Below the pieces are notes generated by a model. That model worked only from the letters and a program-made list of their open reading frames with translations. It was not told the DNA's origin and searched no databases. This document shows positions 51,041 through 60,740 of a stretch of DNA of 64,000 nt, one piece after another (position 1 is the first letter of the stretch; each line of letters begins with the position of its first letter). The stretch is from Gracilaria gracilis (Eukaryota; Rhodophyta; Florideophyceae; Gracilariales; Gracilariaceae). The stretch is taken from NCBI GenBank assembly GCA_030374805.1, contig JARGSG010000183.1, forward strand, positions 992,001 through 1,056,000, read 5' to 3'. Made by a program: the position numbers and the translations under genes.

Positions 51041-53327
51041 AGACGGCGGGGGTAGGAAGGTATGGGTGGCGTATGAAGGTGAGAGGGTAGAAATGAATTG
51101 GGCAGGTTCGCTGGGCGCCGTGGTGTTGTGGGAAGATGGGTTTGAAGGTGGGTGCCTTTTAAGTGCCTAAGCGGGAGAGCGCGCGGGCGGTTGCGCAATT
51201 GCACGAGGAGTAGTGGAAGATATGGAGTAGTTTGAGGGTAGCAGTGAAAAGCAAATAGGGGACTGGACTCCCTTTCTAAAACAAAGCAAAGGGAGAAGAG
51301 TGTATGCAGCTATTCGACAAGCGGGAAACACACATGCACACGGCACGGACGGTGAACAAATGCGTCAACAGAAACGGCGAGGCTCTTAAAGCGCAGGTCT
51401 CGTTAGTTTCTCGAATAAGCGGTTAAAGCATTAATGCAGCATTGGTCGCAGGCTTTGATGCTCTTTACGCAGCACAGCGAATGAAAAGGGGAGAATGGCG
51501 GAAACAAGCGGTTCTGTGTAGCAGAAATTCAGATTGCCTTCGTGAGCGAGTGGCGCAGATCGTGATGATGCAGCTGCGTGTGTGGGGGGAGGTGTGAATG
51601 AACAGAGAGGATGACAAAGCCTCAGCGCGCGGCAAATGCGATCTGCTCCAGCGAAGCAGAGAGAAGCCTCCTAACGGTGTCCTTGCAGCAAGAGTGTTCT
51701 GCTGACGTGGAATTGTTATTGGCGGCGGCGAGCGTGCAACGTGTACGCACGCAGGTCGCGTCTACGACCATGCGCGTCGGCAAAGCGTATGTGTGTGCGC
51801 AACGCCCGTTGCGGCAACGGTGTGCGAGCGCAGGTGAGGAAAGCATTTCTGCGAAGCGAAACGTCGTATCTTCGAAGCATCTCTCTCTCTACCAGGGGTA
51901 GAGCTAGCGGTAAACAGTGAACTGGCGTCAAGATGAGCGCCCGTTTCGAGCTTTATTTATCGCAGCCACCGTCAGTTGGCGTGGCGCGAAGCGAGAGCGG
52001 CGGTCGCGACTCGCGAGGGGGATTGCTTCGCCCGCGACTGGCCTCCACAGCAGTGGCACCAGCCACCGCGAGTTCGAAGCGCGTTTGGTTCAACTTGCAT
52101 TCCACGCCACGGCGCTCGCCCCCAACGCGCACTGCGAATAGAACCAAGTGGCGTAAATAATCGCACGCTTTCTACAGGCGTACACCAAGCACTCCAAGTT
52201 TAGCGGAGTTACCGACCAAACTCTTTGTTGGCTCCTGCATTAATACATATATATAATGCGTAGGGAGTGTACGCGCATCGAAACCACTCCGCAACTTCAC
52301 CAGCCCTTTCTCGCAATATGCCAGCGCTGCATTTGTCAGAAGAGCCGCGTTCCACCAATGCGGACAGCGAGGAAGTACTCGCGCCCGCTTCCGCCTTCAC
52401 AACTCCACCGCCTCCCGCGCGCGCATCTTGCTACCATTATATGCCATTATTCAATCATTTAGCACATGTGTGCTCAACTTCATTGATTCAGCCAACTACA
52501 TCGTGCGTTCGACAACTTACCGCCGATCTGCACTCTGCTGAGTCAGACTTCCACTCCGCAGTTGTGAATAATTCACACCCACATATGCGCACGCACTGAA
52601 AGCTTCCCCACCGCTCGCACCTTGACGCAAATGTGGCGCAAACCATTCCTCAACCCGCCCGTAGACGCTCCACCATGATGCCCAATCACTTATTAGCCAA
52701 TGCCACGTTTCATCCTTTCACGCAATAAAGTTTACTTATCTACGTAACTTTACCACCGCAAAACTGCGCAACCACAACAAACTTGCTTGCATTGCCCGCA
52801 TCAGGTGCTGATAGCGATCTCATTTTGAGCTCGCCTTACAAATCATCACTGAGCGAGCACTCGCCATATCAAATTCACATCTCTTCGCCCTGCTCTCCCC
52901 CCGCCAGATGCCAACATATCGCCCGTTTCCGACATCTTATTTGTTGCTTTCACCTGCAACGCCTCACATCTGCCTATCCAATTTAAGCTCACCACATGCT
53001 ATACCACATGCACACCACAACTTTAGGGCTACAGGAGCCCCCATCGACATACCCGCAATGGCTCTACACGTCGAGCACATACATATATCTACGTCTCTGA
53101 TGCGCAACCCAAGCTATCTCTACCCGTCACATCGTCAGCTGTGTGAGAGCTCACCAAAACTTCGCTACCTAACAGTTACCCTGCCACGCATCATATCCAA
53201 ATCTACAAACCCTGACAACACAGCGCCTCAAAGTGAGAAATTCGCTGACAGATACCAATTCGATACACTATATACATTTACCTCTTTACACCAACTCGCG
53301 CAGATACCTGCACAAATTCAGCGTTCA
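51041..53327. other. Spacer between array bZIP 1 and 2
   Basis: 2.3 kb, much longer than the other gaps in the array. The first half, upstream of bZIP 1, is GC-richer; the second is AT-rich with TA runs near 52245 and 53085. Several frames are open on both strands but none resembles a protein. A lost or decayed array member could once have lain here; I see no readable trace of one. Confidence 0.5.
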
Positions 53328-54959
53328 TTATCTCATAACCGCCGTTCTTAAACGCATGTTTTCTTCTCTCAACGTTTTCTCCCTTGCCCGCAAACAAGCT
53401 TCCTTCGCCGCAGCCGCTTCAAGCTCATCCTTCAACTGCTTCAGCTGCATTTTCTTCCGAAGATTACTTCTCTGCGCACTTTCCCGATTCCTGGCCTTTC
53501 GTAACTCAACCCGTTTTCTCCGTTCCTCATCAATCTGCATCTTTGTCATGTCCGCCCCGGGAAGCGAGCCCTGTACCGTGGGAGCGGGCGCAAGAACCGG
53601 AAGCTTGCGTTTTGGATAGGAGTCCATTTCATTGTCACACTGGGAGCAAACAGATGATTCCTTCGAAACAGATGATTCCTTCTCCGTGTCCGCGTGTACA
53701 ACTTGTGTATTTTGCTGTGCAGTCGTCGTCTGCAACAAGGTCTCAAACGACATGGACTCGCTGCTCTCACTCAACAGGTTATTGGAGTTGAATGACTTTT
53801 GATCGCTCAGCAGTTGTTGCAGCTCGGGATCTTGAGACAGCGCGTTCACATGAGTCATGGCGGTTCCAAAGCCAGCGGCCATGCCCGTGCTCGGCTCAAG
53901 AGTATTCATCAACGTCTCCATGGAAGTATCGGCCAGCGGCATCGACATCGGAAGGCGTTGTTGCGGAAGAGTGGGTTGTGCAAAGTGAATGGGTTTTGAC
54001 AGAATGGATTCTGCGATGGAGGCCAATAGGAAGGTGTCGGTAGGCGTGACGAAGCGCGACTCCATTCCAGCGGCCTCGGCCATGACCAGCCTCAAAGGAT
54101 TTACCTCATCCTGTTGGATGACGAAATTCATGGCCCAGTCGATCAACTCGCGCTTGATATGCGGGTCTTGATAAAAGTTGAGGAAGGAACAAGAATTGTA
54201 CGTGGCCGAAAAAACGGCGGATTCGTTCGAACAGAGAGTCAAGGTGGCGGCTCCTTTGAAGTTGCCCAAGTAAACAGTCATGTTGTTGATTTCGGTGGCG
54301 ATATCACGCGGATGTTTCTTGGTTGAAAACGAAAGGGCGCAGGTGCAAAGCGCTGAATCGGCTGTGTTGCACACAGAACATGGACGCGTTTCAAACGCTT
54401 CGTAAAAGTATACGAGTGAGGCAGCCACTTGCTCGTTGCAGAAGGAGCCGTGTCGGATGCTCTGAATGGCGTCCATGAACTGGTGGAGGCGGAATATTGA
54501 GAAGACGTGCTGGCGAGCAGTGGGACTGAACATGGAGTAGGTGGTAACTTCCATCAAGTTGAGGCCGACGTCAGTGGATATGAAGTACACGACGCCCTGC
54601 GAATCATCGCGAGCAACCTTGCCAAAGTACCTCTGTCTGCAGGAAAGGGTGGAAGACGACGTGACACGATCGCAAATACCGAAGCCAAGCGTGATGGGAC
54701 CATTGGAGAAGGAGGGGAGTATGAGGGCGCGGTGTCGCTCTCGAACGGCGAAGGAGTTGGCATAAGAATCACCGCAGTCTTCAGTGTAGATGGCTAAGTC
54801 AAACAACATGGAGAACTTGTCCTCGACGGCGAGCGAAAACATCTCGGCGCGATGTTGGTCGGACTCGAAGAAGAACTGCCACACCCAGTCATGCTTGAGT
54901 ATCTGGAACAAATGCTCGACGTTCGGAAGCTGTGCGCTCGACGAGGATAGAGGCTGCAT
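53328..54959 (-). CDS. Array bZIP 2: Cys-cluster bZIP with Asn at the invariant Arg position
   Basis: From the ATG at 54959 the protein has 543 residues; the frame is open to 55115, but relatives begin about ten residues before the conserved W-x-x-F-F/L-F helix, which fits the internal ATG. The N-terminal region has WVWQFFFESDQ, GKVARDDSQGVVYF, a Cys cluster CSVCNTADSALCTC, FKGAATLTL and WAMNFVI. The C-terminal basic region is RKARNRESAQRSNLRKK, with Asn in place of the usual Arg. Zipper positions are L, A, L, L, L, ending LREENMRLR. A repeated KESSV/ETDDSF-type stretch precedes it. The gene is followed closely by bZIP 3 upstream (528 bp). Confidence 0.82.
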   Translation of the reverse strand: MQPLSSSSAQLPNVEHLFQILKHDWVWQFFFESDQHRAEMFSLAVEDKFSMLFDLAIYTEDCGDSYANSFAVRERHRALILPSFSNGPITLGFGICDRVTSSSTLSCRQRYFGKVARDDSQGVVYFISTDVGLNLMEVTTYSMFSPTARQHVFSIFRLHQFMDAIQSIRHGSFCNEQVAASLVYFYEAFETRPCSVCNTADSALCTCALSFSTKKHPRDIATEINNMTVYLGNFKGAATLTLCSNESAVFSATYNSCSFLNFYQDPHIKRELIDWAMNFVIQQDEVNPLRLVMAEAAGMESRFVTPTDTFLLASIAESILSKPIHFAQPTLPQQRLPMSMPLADTSMETLMNTLEPSTGMAAGFGTAMTHVNALSQDPELQQLLSDQKSFNSNNLLSESSESMSFETLLQTTTAQQNTQVVHADTEKESSVSKESSVCSQCDNEMDSYPKRKLPVLAPAPTVQGSLPGADMTKMQIDEERRKRVELRKARNRESAQRSNLRKKMQLKQLKDELEAAAAKEACLRAREKTLREENMRLRTAVMR

Positions 54960-55486
54960 GAGGGAGGGGAGAGCAAAGCAGGGAAAGCGCAAGGCGCGAA
55001 AACGAATGCGTGGCGGTTTCCGACGAGGGCGGAGATACCTTCGTAGAACGAACGAACGAGGGAGAGACCTTTCACGGCGTTGTTCAGCGAAGCGACTCTG
55101 GTGACAGTCACACATGCAGCGCGCGCGTGAGCATTCCGTCAGTCAGCGCGAAGCTGAGGGCCATTTTAACGGTGCGCTACGAGTGCGTCCCATTGGGCAA
55201 TTTGTAAGGGGTATGGCAGCAACAGCCAATCAGCACGCAACGCGCTTCCATGATGGCAGCCGCCTCCATCCATCCTTGTATAGATAAAGTTACACTGTAC
55301 ATCTAACTATAAGTTACTCTGTCCGCACGCGCCGCGCTCGCTCCAGCGCAGCATTCATCGTCCGCTCACAGCGAGTTCCTCTCCCCAGAACTCGCCCTCC
55401 ATCACGGATGGTGATCATCTATCTTGTTGACAAGGTACGTTTTCGAACTTTACATAATGGAAACAGCTTTTATAACCAATAACCAA
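54960..55486. promoter_or_regulatory. Upstream region of array bZIP 2
   Basis: 527 bp between bZIP 3 and bZIP 2. It includes CCAATCAGCACGC at 55226-55238, one of a recurring CCAATCAG-plus-GC motif. A TATA-like run is not obvious. Confidence 0.4.
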
Positions 55487-57223
55487 TCATCTACACACTG
55501 CGGCTCGCAGTTTTAGGTTCTCCTCCCGTAGAACGCGTTCCCTTCCCCTCAGCTCCCCCTCCCGTTTGCTCATACTCTTCAGGTCGTCCTTCAGTTTCTG
55601 CAACGCCAGCTTCTTTTTCAGGTTGCTTCGCTGCGCGCTTGCGCGGTTCCTGGCCTTCCTTAGCTCCAGCTTGCGTTGATTCGCGTCAATGTGCTCGGTT
55701 CGCACAGAATAGGGCGCCGGTGCAATGCGTACGGCCTGTCGCCATGCGCTGCTCTTGCTTATTGTTTTCGTAGCTTGTGTGGTAGTGTTTGTCAATGTCA
55801 GTGAGATGCTATCGCTGCGTTTGTTGTTGAGTTGTGTCAGTTGTTGAGTTTGTTGTTGTTGTTGTTGTTGTTGTAGTTGCGGTAACGGCTGCTGTGAATG
55901 TTGCGATACTACTGGCGTTTGATTCGAATCCCGCTTCGATTCGTCCCAATTTGATGTTGGTTCGTCAAGCAGCGGCTTCACGTTATCATTTGATGACGCA
56001 GTTTGCCCCACGCCACCATCGCCAATCGCTCGCTCCAGCAACGCAGATATCGACTCACAGCCATTGTCCTCTTCAACTGCCAGCGTAGTGTTCGAGCCCG
56101 ATTCATCCTTTTCCGTATTTGAGATTTCCATCGCACAGATACTTGGTCGATAACGTTTGCCACCATGCAAACCATATTCATGTATATCAACCACGTCATC
56201 CCACATAGAGCTCAGATTAATTGTGCCATCTTTGATTACACGCGGTGAACTCAGCACGTCTTCAAACACCCCCAAAGCATCTCCCAAGTCTAGCGATATG
56301 TTTGCCTTACTGAATAACACATCCTGAGAAGGTTGTGAGTAACTTTCTCTGATCACAGTTTCAGGCACGATATGCAGCAAACGAAGCGGCTTTTGGTTAA
56401 TGGCATGATTCATGGCCCATGTGGCAAGCCGTTTCTTCTCATCCAAGTTGGATAGAACGTTGATCTCCGAGCGCGACTTGACCATCTCCGAGAAAATGGG
56501 GTCACCACTGTCTTTGTCAAACACTGAAACCTCGGCAACACCAGCGTGCGATCCAGTATGGGCCAAGAAATTCTCAGCCTCCCTGACGTTATCGAACATG
56601 GACTCTTTGGGAACAAGATTCATTCTACAGCCGCATACACTCGGGCTCTGACTGCCGCATTTGGGGCACTGCCTCCATTCGGTACTGAACAGTCGATAAG
56701 CTATAGCCTTTCTGGCAGCACGCTCGTCGAATCTGTGTTGGGAGCCTTCGGTCATGTTGAGAAACTCTTGCTTTCTAAACAGCAGGAAGGCATGTTCCTT
56801 ACATCCCGGGGTGATGATAGTACAATAAGAAACCTCGATCAAATCCAAATCATCCATTTGAGAGATGGATAGTAACACACCGGTCTCATCATCGCGAACA
56901 ATACGAGAAAGATAAACGTTTTCAGAGCGAAGATCTGACAAGGTGTGCTGTTTGTGCACGACTTCGAATCCTACGGATCTGGGCCCATGCATAGCGGCGC
57001 AAACGAAGAGCATGCTTCCTCTCTCATTGACGTTGGCCTGAGGCGGGAGCGGTGTCTCGCCACCATCCGTCTGCACCAGATAAGTTCCTCCGAAATGGGC
57101 GCTGTCAACTAAAGCGCGCCGCAGCATATCACTCTGCTCGGAGAACAAAAAATCATAGATCCAGTCATACCTCAGACAAGACAGAGCTCTTCGAAGAGAT
57201 AAATCACCAGCTTCTTCTCTCAT
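55487..57223 (-). CDS. Array bZIP 3: Cys-cluster bZIP with Asn at the invariant Arg position
   Basis: 578 residues from the ATG at 57223, placed just before the conserved LRYDWIYDFLFSEQSD helix; the frame is open to 57385. The N-terminal region contains NERGSMLFV, VGFEVVHK, LSRIVRDDETGVLLS and the Cys cluster CPKCGSQSPSVCGC. Then comes HAGVAEVSVFDKD and WAMNHAI. The middle is acidic and Gln-rich, with a run of eight Gln near 55860. The basic region RKARNRASAQRSNLKKK has Asn for Arg. Zipper heptads L, M, L, L, L end LREENLKLR. It is most like bZIP 4, with which it shares NERGSMLFV and TEWRQCP exactly, so these two are probably the latest duplicates. Confidence 0.84.
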   Translation of the reverse strand: MREEAGDLSLRRALSCLRYDWIYDFLFSEQSDMLRRALVDSAHFGGTYLVQTDGGETPLPPQANVNERGSMLFVCAAMHGPRSVGFEVVHKQHTLSDLRSENVYLSRIVRDDETGVLLSISQMDDLDLIEVSYCTIITPGCKEHAFLLFRKQEFLNMTEGSQHRFDERAARKAIAYRLFSTEWRQCPKCGSQSPSVCGCRMNLVPKESMFDNVREAENFLAHTGSHAGVAEVSVFDKDSGDPIFSEMVKSRSEINVLSNLDEKKRLATWAMNHAINQKPLRLLHIVPETVIRESYSQPSQDVLFSKANISLDLGDALGVFEDVLSSPRVIKDGTINLSSMWDDVVDIHEYGLHGGKRYRPSICAMEISNTEKDESGSNTTLAVEEDNGCESISALLERAIGDGGVGQTASSNDNVKPLLDEPTSNWDESKRDSNQTPVVSQHSQQPLPQLQQQQQQQQTQQLTQLNNKRSDSISLTLTNTTTQATKTISKSSAWRQAVRIAPAPYSVRTEHIDANQRKLELRKARNRASAQRSNLKKKLALQKLKDDLKSMSKREGELRGRERVLREENLKLRAAVCR

Positions 57224-58019
57224 CGTCTCACACGAAATGCACAGTGCGATCACACGGAAGCAGAACAGATGCGAGTAGTGTGGTGGGTGGCATGCATGCA
57301 GCAGCCGTGGAGCGCGGCGCGACGCGGCGCGGCGGCGCATAATATATGTACAGAGAGCATCGGCGAGCGGCACCGTTGCCAACACTCACAACGGCAGCAG
57401 CCGGCGCAACGGCACGCCAATGTGGCAATCAGCACGGCGCGTGTTCGGCGCGATCATGGCACACGTGCCACAGCGCGCGCGCGCGCGTCGCGGAGATACG
57501 GCCAATCAGCGCGCGCGGTCTGGACGACGGCAGGCGCGCGCGCGCGATTGGGCGGCGCTACCAGGCTGGCGCGGGATGCGCGCCAATGGGCGGCGGCCAC
57601 GCGTGCCAGCGCGCGGAGCGCCACGGCGCGAGGCGCGCGGGCCAGCCACGTGCTGCCATGATTGCACGAGATGCGCTTTACACGCGCATCGCAGGTCGTT
57701 TCGGTAAAGTTACGGAAATTCAGTTGCGTCGCGTTTTCGTCTTTCCGCCGCTCGCTGCTGGTTTCGACGGCCACGCGCCGCCGTATCATCTGTCATACCC
57801 GTGACGTCGGCGCGTCGTGCGCTCGCGCTGCAGCGGCGTATCGACCCCTCCTCCTCTGCGAGCATGCGCCATACAATCTCCATCATCTCGTCCACCTCTC
57901 TCGGCAGAACAACTCTCGGGAACATTTAACTTTACATCTATCTACAGCAGATACAACCGAAATTCATTTACACCGCACAAGCGTACTGCAAACAGAACGC
58001 ACCACGTCAACCGTGCTGT
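57224..58019. promoter_or_regulatory. Upstream region of array bZIP 3
   Basis: 796 bp with a strongly GC-alternating core at 57470-57640. CCAAT-type boxes occur at 57502-57518 (CCAATCAGCGCGCGCGG), 57426-57436 (CAATCAGCACG), 57546 (ATTGG) and 57583 (CCAAT). No gene is seen. Confidence 0.45.
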
Positions 58020-59702
58020 TCACCTGCCCACAGTCGCCATCTCCGCTCTCAATCGAAGATTCTCCTCTCGTAATCGCTGTTCCTCCACTCTCAGCCCACT
58101 CTCCCGCTCACTGAGTTCCGCAAGTTCCTCCTTCATCTTCTGCATCGCCAACTTCTTCTTCAGGTTACTTCGTTGTGCACTGGCGCGATTCCTCGCCTTC
58201 CGACGTTCCAATCGTATCTGATTGGCGTCCAATGCAGCGCTACGACAGTCAACCGTCTCACCACTGGCAGGTGCGATTGGAACCGCTCTTCGACCCGTCT
58301 TTTCAACTGATGCACCCAAGTTGTCCTCAACATTCGACACCGTGCTGCTCGTTGCTTGTGTATCGCCAACTACTCGTCTGTTACTCATCATCGAACTCAC
58401 CGAATGCAGCTGCGAGGTAACAAGTGCACCCCTTGAAGCCACCGTGGCCCCTGCCAGTGCTTGTGACATCTGTTCAGCCGCCTCCTGTTGGCTTTGTGAC
58501 GAGCGCACTGTGATGTCCGGTCGCACGTCTGCTGTGCAATCGGCGTTATTGTTCTCGAGCAACAGCGAAATCGTAGACATATCTGCATCATTCAACGCTT
58601 CAATCGAGGCCGGCTCACCTACAATGGCGCAGAGCGCATCATTGCCAATTCGCTCACCACCATCTACCAAATCTTTGAGCTGCGTCATATCAAGATCGCG
58701 TTCCACGGCAAGGCCACGCGTATCAGATTCGGCGAAGAACATTGACGGGTCCTCAAGGTCCAGGCACAAGTCGCCAGTAGCGTCGTACTGAACAACCTGC
58801 GCATCAGCGTCAGGTACTTGTTGCGCACCTCCAGTACTGAGAATATTCATTTGAACTAGATCGACTGGATGGCGGTCATTAAGAGTCCACATGGCCCACG
58901 TGCACATGGATTGCATCTCAGCTTGATCTGGAAGCATACCAATGAAAGACGATGATCTGACGGTTCGTTGCATCAGAGGAGGCGCCCCAGGTAAAGCGTA
59001 CATCGAAATGTTGACCACTCCATTGTAACTGCCCGCATGCAGAAACAGACTATCTCGGTCGTGATGAAAGTCGTTCGGGCCTAACCTCAATCGCGATTCC
59101 ACAGCACAACCGCAAAACTGAGAGTTAAAGCTTTCGCAATTCGGGCACTGGCGCCATTCAGTAGCCACAAACGAATAAGCCAAAGCGTTTTTGAGAGCTT
59201 TGAAATCAACTGCACCTCCGTTTCGGAGGTTTTTGACGGTGTTGTTAAACATATCCGTGCGAAACATTAGCATGCCTTGTTCACGATGGCCAGGCGTTTG
59301 GGGGTGACAGAAGACAATCTCGGTAACACCCAGGTCAGGGTGGCAGGCGACGGAGAACAGCTGTCCATTGTGATCGTCGCGAACAATCCTGGCTACGTAT
59401 CGGTTGCTCACTGTGACCGCTTGCACAGCTTTCTTGCTATGACGAATCTCGTAGCCGGCCGTGTACAGACCACGGTTAAACGACGATACAAACAACATAC
59501 TACCGCGTTCATTCAAGTCATGCTCCGACAATACCGGCAACGTGGGATCAGTAACGAAAGCAAAAGTGCCGTAAATCTTCTCAGACGTGCGCAAGGCATT
59601 GTGAAACAGAACATCATTGTCGCTGAAGAGAAAATCGACTATCCATGCATGCTGCAACAGTCCGAACGCTCGCGCAAAGCACTCCTCAATCGGGGCGCTC
59701 AT
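58020..59702 (-). CDS. Array bZIP 4: Cys-cluster bZIP with Asn at the invariant Arg position
   Basis: 560 residues from the ATG at 59702, directly before the LLQHAWIVDFLFSDND helix; the open frame reaches 59813 through a Val/Ser-rich stretch that is probably leader. The N-terminal region reads NERGSMLFV, TAGYEIRH, VARIVRDDHNGQLFSV and TEWRQCPNCESFNSQFCGC. Then comes SYNGVVNISMYALPG and WAMWTL. A Gln/Ser/Ala-rich linker leads to the basic region RKARNRASAQRSNLKKK, again Asn for Arg. The zipper (M, L, L, L, L) ends LREENLRLR, followed by a short tail. No transmembrane segment and no LOV-type NCRFLQ motif is present, so it is not an aureochrome. Confidence 0.84.
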   Translation of the reverse strand: MSAPIEECFARAFGLLQHAWIVDFLFSDNDVLFHNALRTSEKIYGTFAFVTDPTLPVLSEHDLNERGSMLFVSSFNRGLYTAGYEIRHSKKAVQAVTVSNRYVARIVRDDHNGQLFSVACHPDLGVTEIVFCHPQTPGHREQGMLMFRTDMFNNTVKNLRNGGAVDFKALKNALAYSFVATEWRQCPNCESFNSQFCGCAVESRLRLGPNDFHHDRDSLFLHAGSYNGVVNISMYALPGAPPLMQRTVRSSSFIGMLPDQAEMQSMCTWAMWTLNDRHPVDLVQMNILSTGGAQQVPDADAQVVQYDATGDLCLDLEDPSMFFAESDTRGLAVERDLDMTQLKDLVDGGERIGNDALCAIVGEPASIEALNDADMSTISLLLENNNADCTADVRPDITVRSSQSQQEAAEQMSQALAGATVASRGALVTSQLHSVSSMMSNRRVVGDTQATSSTVSNVEDNLGASVEKTGRRAVPIAPASGETVDCRSAALDANQIRLERRKARNRASAQRSNLKKKLAMQKMKEELAELSERESGLRVEEQRLREENLRLRAEMATVGR

Positions 59703-60740
59703 GACGGGCGCGTACGCAATGAGTCGCGCTCGACGAAGAAGGTAGAAGACGGAACGTGCACTGGACGACGAGGCCACAACAACAACAACAACAACAACTC
59801 GCCATCGCGTCACTCACACGCATGAACAGAAGCGCCGCGCAGATATCCAGATACCCAGCTGCGGCCTTCGTACACCGCGCGTCGCTACGGGTGTGCGAAC
59901 TCTGGCGAGGTGCCCTCAAAGATTTGAGCAAGCGGCATCCCTTTTGAGCCAGGCGGCGCATCCAACCACAAGCCATAGCTTGGAGCGCAGGCGTGCCACG
60001 CCCTGATTGGTGCGATTCGACAAGTTGGCAGCGGTGTTTCGTAACTCGGTGTACACGGTGTCCACCATGGCCAGGTGTACTTTTCGCCACGCGTCACGAA
60101 GAATCACTGCACGTGCCAGGAGCAAAGCCAAGCTGCACAGTTTTCGCCTGCTGCTCCGAGCATGACATCCTCACGTCAGCCGGCGGCAACGCGGGCCGAC
60201 GCTTGCAGATATCTACGCGGCCAGCGGTGGCGCGCGCGCTGCCTCTCAAATCTTGCAGACGCTCTTCACCACCAACAGCCAGCCGCTTAACGGGGGGGTG
60301 TGAGCAGTCAATGGTTGTGTGGCAAGCCACAGTGCCTCATACATCTCGCCGCGAGTCAGTGCGATTGCGCCGAACCGCACCACTGGCTCTCGAGATGCGT
60401 CTCGAAGCTGGCGGTCGACGCTTGTCGCCTGACCTACCGTCATCGCTTGGGCTCTTCATTCACTATCAGAGTCTAATGTCGCTCCTCATCAAGTACCTTC
60501 GTAGAAACAAAATTTCGATCGCACGTCACGTCGCGATACACACCTTTATGGAACACACACGTCGATGCATATGACAAAATGAAAACAAGCAGCGCGATCG
60601 ACAGTTTGTATGGAAAAGAAAAGAACACTAGTCCAAACCTATCTCAAACAGGCGCTTTCAATCAGAGTAAGAAAAGAATGAAAGAAAGAAAGTAGAGAGA
60701 AACACAAACTATCCAGCATAAACAAAACCCACAAACCTGC
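59703..60740. promoter_or_regulatory. Upstream region of array bZIP 4
   Basis: 1.04 kb without a gene. It holds an ACA/CAA trinucleotide run near 59777-59800 (mostly inside the possible longer leader frame of bZIP 4), CTGATTGG at 60003-60010, and an A-rich 3' end behind the F-box gene at 60590-60735. Confidence 0.45.

Noticed and set aside
51611..53351. Several plus-strand frames of 60-147 codons between bZIP 1 and 2
   Set aside because: No conserved motifs, biased Ser/His/Pro content and overlap with the 3' end of bZIP 2; treated as chance openings.
58020..59702. Array bZIPs as aureochromes (LOV-bZIP photoreceptors)
   Set aside because: In aureochromes the bZIP precedes a C-terminal LOV domain with NCRFLQ; here the bZIP is C-terminal and no LOV flavin motif is present.
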